Assembly: GCF_016862895.1 (NCBI RefSeq)
Contig: NZ_BONV01000015.1
Span: 124,001 to 188,000 of the forward strand
Direction of reading: 5' to 3'
Length of the DNA stretch: 64,000 bases
From: Planotetraspora kaengkrachanensis
GTDB taxonomy: Bacteria; Actinomycetota; Actinomycetes; Streptosporangiales; Streptosporangiaceae
Under the pieces are notes generated by a model. It had not been told where the DNA came from. It ran no database searches and was given only the letters and a program-made list of their open reading frames with translations. Below, one piece after another: positions 62,465-64,000 of this stretch. Each line of letters starts with the position of its first letter. Position 1 is the stretch's first letter. The position numbers and the translations under genes are program-made.

Positions 62465-62519
62465 CCGCCCGCTAGGACGCGGGCGGAGGAGAGACGATCA
62501 ATCGCATGCCCGGACTCTA
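62465..62519 (-). promoter_or_regulatory. Candidate attenuator with 11-residue leader peptide upstream of the EamA gene
   Basis: TAGAGT (-10-like, 62514-62519) lies six bases before an ATG at 62507 that encodes MRLIVSPPPAS, stop at 62472. The Pro codons sit in the first arm of a perfect 8-bp hairpin (62465-62472 with 62479-62486) that spans the stop codon. A ribosome slowed on Pro-Pro-Pro would change folding ahead of the exporter gene. Confidence 0.4.
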
Positions 62520-62626
62520 ACAGCCCGTGCGGTCTGGAGAGATTCCGATATCGGCGAAGGGCGCCTACCCTGGCAGGTGGTCGCCCGAGGCGAGGTCAGG
62601 TCGCCTCGGGCGGCCACCCTCGGGCG

Positions 62627-63376
62627 TCAGGACCGCTCGTCGAGGAACGCGAGGATCCGCCGCCAGGCGTCGGCCGAGGCGCCGGCGAACTCCTCGTTCC
62701 CCATCTCGAAGAACCCGTGCGGCGCCCCGGGGTAGGTCACGAAATCATGGGGCACACCGGCGCTCTCGAGCGCGTGGCCGAAGGCGTCCACGACCGCCGG
62801 AGGGATGCCCTCGTCGCCGCCTCCGAACATGCCGAGGACAGGCGCGGTGAAACCGGAAGCGAGCTGGGTCGGGCCCGCCGCGCCGAACAACTCGTCGGGA
62901 TAGCCGTACAGCCCGACGACACCGGCCAGGCCGAACCGCTCGAGCGCGGTCGTGAACGCGAACCGGCCGCCCAGGCAGAAGCCGAGCGAAACGACGGCCG
63001 CGCACCCGCGCGAGCGGAGCCAGGTGACACCCGCCGTGAAGTCGTCGTAGAGGACGTCCCTGGTGAGCTTGCCGAGATGGTCCATGAACGGGAACTCGGG
63101 CTCGCGATCCTCCAGCCGGGACGTCCGGGAGAAGTAGTCGATCGCGACGGCCGGATGGCCGTGCTCGGCGAGGCGGAGGGAAAGCTGCTCGTAGAACCCG
63201 GAAAGACCGCGGTTGTCAGGAAGGACGAGCACTCCCACTCCGGACGGGCCGCCGGGCACGGCGTGGAAGGCGGCGACCTCGGTCCCGTCGGCCGAGGGCA
63301 GCGTGACGCGTCCCGAGGAGAGGACGACGGCCGACGACGCGGGCACAGGCGGCACGGCGTCTGCTTCGTAACACAC
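62627..63376 (-). CDS. Dienelactone hydrolase family protein
   Basis: 249-residue alpha/beta hydrolase. The triad is visible: nucleophile Cys in LGFCLGGRF, Asp in GGGDEGIP and His in PGAPHGFFE. Such enzymes open lactones from aromatic breakdown or act as general carboxymethylene hydrolases. GTG 63376 is preferred because AAAGGGA lies eight bases upstream; ATG 63424 is in the AT-rich upstream region. The promoter lies within a roughly 80-bp AT-rich stretch. Confidence 0.88.
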   Translation of the reverse strand: MCYEADAVPPVPASSAVVLSSGRVTLPSADGTEVAAFHAVPGGPSGVGVLVLPDNRGLSGFYEQLSLRLAEHGHPAVAIDYFSRTSRLEDREPEFPFMDHLGKLTRDVLYDDFTAGVTWLRSRGCAAVVSLGFCLGGRFAFTTALERFGLAGVVGLYGYPDELFGAAGPTQLASGFTAPVLGMFGGGDEGIPPAVVDAFGHALESAGVPHDFVTYPGAPHGFFEMGNEEFAGASADAWRRILAFLDERS

Positions 63377-63557
63377 AGGCGAATTCCCTTTCTCTGGGAT
63401 ATACGCCGTGATGCTACTCATCACAAAAGGATTATTTTCCTATCATAACATCCAAAGATAAATTTCCGGCTACTTGTGGATATATATCGAAAAACACCGG
63501 TACGGCGTGCGCCCATCGCGGGCGCGCGCCGAAACCGGGCCGCTGTCCAGACGGCTC

Positions 63558-63750
63558 TCATGACCCTGTGCGCAACGCCATCCATTCGACTACGCCGGTC
63601 GAGTAACCGGTTCTTGAGGCGATGCTCAACCGCAGCCGCGTGGTGTTCACCGAGGTGAACGTCGTGACGTTGTAGGTGTTGCCCGCGACGCCGCACGCCG
63701 ACTGACCGGGCACCGCCACGTAGGCGCTGCCGTTCCAGTACTGGACCTGA
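63558..63750 (-). pseudogene. C-terminal remnant of a secreted glycoside hydrolase (discoidin-like domain)
   Basis: About 64 codons read CQVQYWNGSAYVAVPGQSACGVAGNTYNVTTF...TTRLRLSIASRTGYSTGVVEWMALRTGS, the typical end of a galactose-binding-like (F5/8C-type) domain that closes many actinobacterial glycoside hydrolases. The frame upstream is not protein-like and no start or catalytic domain is present. A LacI operator lies directly upstream, as if a deletion joined promoter and tail. Confidence 0.65.
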
Positions 63751-63753
63751 CAG

Positions 63754-63769
63754 GTGTTTGCGATAACAC
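63754..63769 (-). promoter_or_regulatory. LacI operator copy beside the hydrolase remnant
   Basis: GTGTTTGCGATAACAC is identical to the 16-bp core of the operator in front of the lacI-type gene, 2.5 kb away. Confidence 0.8.
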
Positions 63770-63779
63770 GCTTTACATG

Positions 63780-63829
63780 CCTTCGGTACGGCCCGCACTC
63801 CGCTGTAGCGGTGCGGGCCGTACCGAAGG
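63780..63829. terminator. Long bidirectional hairpin
   Basis: A 19-bp outer stem (63780-63798 with 63811-63829), a 2-nt bulge on the left, then a 4-bp inner stem and a 2-nt loop. The stem contains CTTCGGTACGGCCCGCAC and its complement. It probably terminates a transcript entering from beyond the window or the lost hydrolase gene. Confidence 0.6.
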
Positions 63830-63934
63830 GAATCGACGCGGCATCCGGGGGCCGCGGATTCACCGCGGCCCGGACGGGCGCGTCTGGGCGGGCAGGCCGT
63901 GATCGCCGGCCCTCGCCCCGGACGGTGGTCCCGT

Positions 63935-63969
63935 GAGGCTTGCGCCGCCCCCGCGGTGGCGCACGCCTC
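63935..63969. terminator. Hairpin near the right edge
   Basis: GAGGCTTGCGCC pairs with GGCGCACGCCTC over 12 positions with one mismatch and an 11-nt loop. It is terminator-like, with no attached gene in the window. Confidence 0.4.
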
Positions 63970-64000
63970 AATGCCCGGGATCACTCGATGGCTGACTCTC

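Larger units (their letters stand above)
63377..64000. other. Gene-poor right end with AT-rich island and decayed sequence
   Basis: No intact gene is supported. From left to right it holds an AT-rich stretch (about 63421-63500), the tail of a glycoside hydrolase (63558-63750), a LacI operator copy (63754-63769), a long hairpin (63780-63829), GC-rich sequence without a convincing reading frame, and a second hairpin (63935-63969). Confidence 0.6.

Noticed and set aside
63421-63984. A 187-residue frame at the right end
   Set aside because: It runs through the AT-rich island and the opposite frame of the hydrolase remnant and has no recognisable protein features.

Overview
The window is high-GC actinobacterial DNA. 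GTG starts are frequent, and several genes are typical of actinobacteria: nrdR-nrdJ, a lexA with mycobacterial-type SOS boxes, a GuaB1-type enzyme, an ATP-dependent LigB-type ligase, and a gene pair for 10-methyl fatty acids. The gene mix fits a Streptosporangiales-type organism (Streptosporangium/Nonomuraea/Microbispora-like). That placement is inference; no rRNA gene is present. The DNA looks chromosomal, with no phage, transposase, plasmid or CRISPR genes.

Layout. 0-7 kb: the B12-dependent ribonucleotide reductase nrdJ and its repressor nrdR (minus strand, tandem NrdR boxes), a LysM cell-envelope gene divergent from lexA with shared LexA boxes, and a MalY/PatB-type lyase. 7-12 kb: leuS and a proline-rich membrane protein. 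11.7-21.4 kb: a lipid-centred stretch with two tandem cytochromes P450, a methyltransferase/flavoenzyme pair for 10-methyl-branched fatty acids, a D-2-hydroxyacid dehydrogenase, an alpha-methylacyl-CoA racemase and a nitroreductase. Three intergenic arrays of a 53-bp TGATCA-containing repeat lie here. 21.5-35.5 kb: mostly housekeeping or conserved genes (GuaB1, FKBP, GT39, LigB, DUF4192, SDR, EI24, Maf, a CASTOR/POLLUX-like channel) and a second copy of the membrane-protein family seen at 9.7 kb. 35.5-51.4 kb: accessory genes, namely an MFS carrier, two GlxA-type regulators, rhodanese, SDR, methyltransferase, a decayed ltrA, a secreted GH75 chitosanase, an AraC regulator, a large LuxR-type ATPase regulator divergent from a secreted tannase/feruloyl esterase, and a DUF308 protein.

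51.5-54.1 kb holds the most interesting locus. A single polypeptide fuses a gamma-butyrobetaine-hydroxylase-like 2-oxoglutarate dioxygenase (TmpA/PhnY type) to a PhnZ/TmpB-type HD oxygenase, with all expected metal ligands at PhnZ-like spacing. It sits beside a GntR/HutC-PhnF-type repressor, and an 18-bp palindrome overlaps its likely promoter. I predict one-protein oxidative phosphonate breakdown.

54.2-64 kb: tRNA-Ala(GGC) with a strong terminator, an ECF41/SigJ sigma factor, a four-gene YtfQRT-YjfF-like sugar ABC operon with its LacI repressor, an EamA exporter preceded by a candidate leader peptide, a dienelactone hydrolase, and the truncated tail of a glycoside hydrolase abutting another copy of the LacI operator. 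Repeated operator sequences tie the LacI gene, the ABC operon and the broken hydrolase into one sugar regulon.
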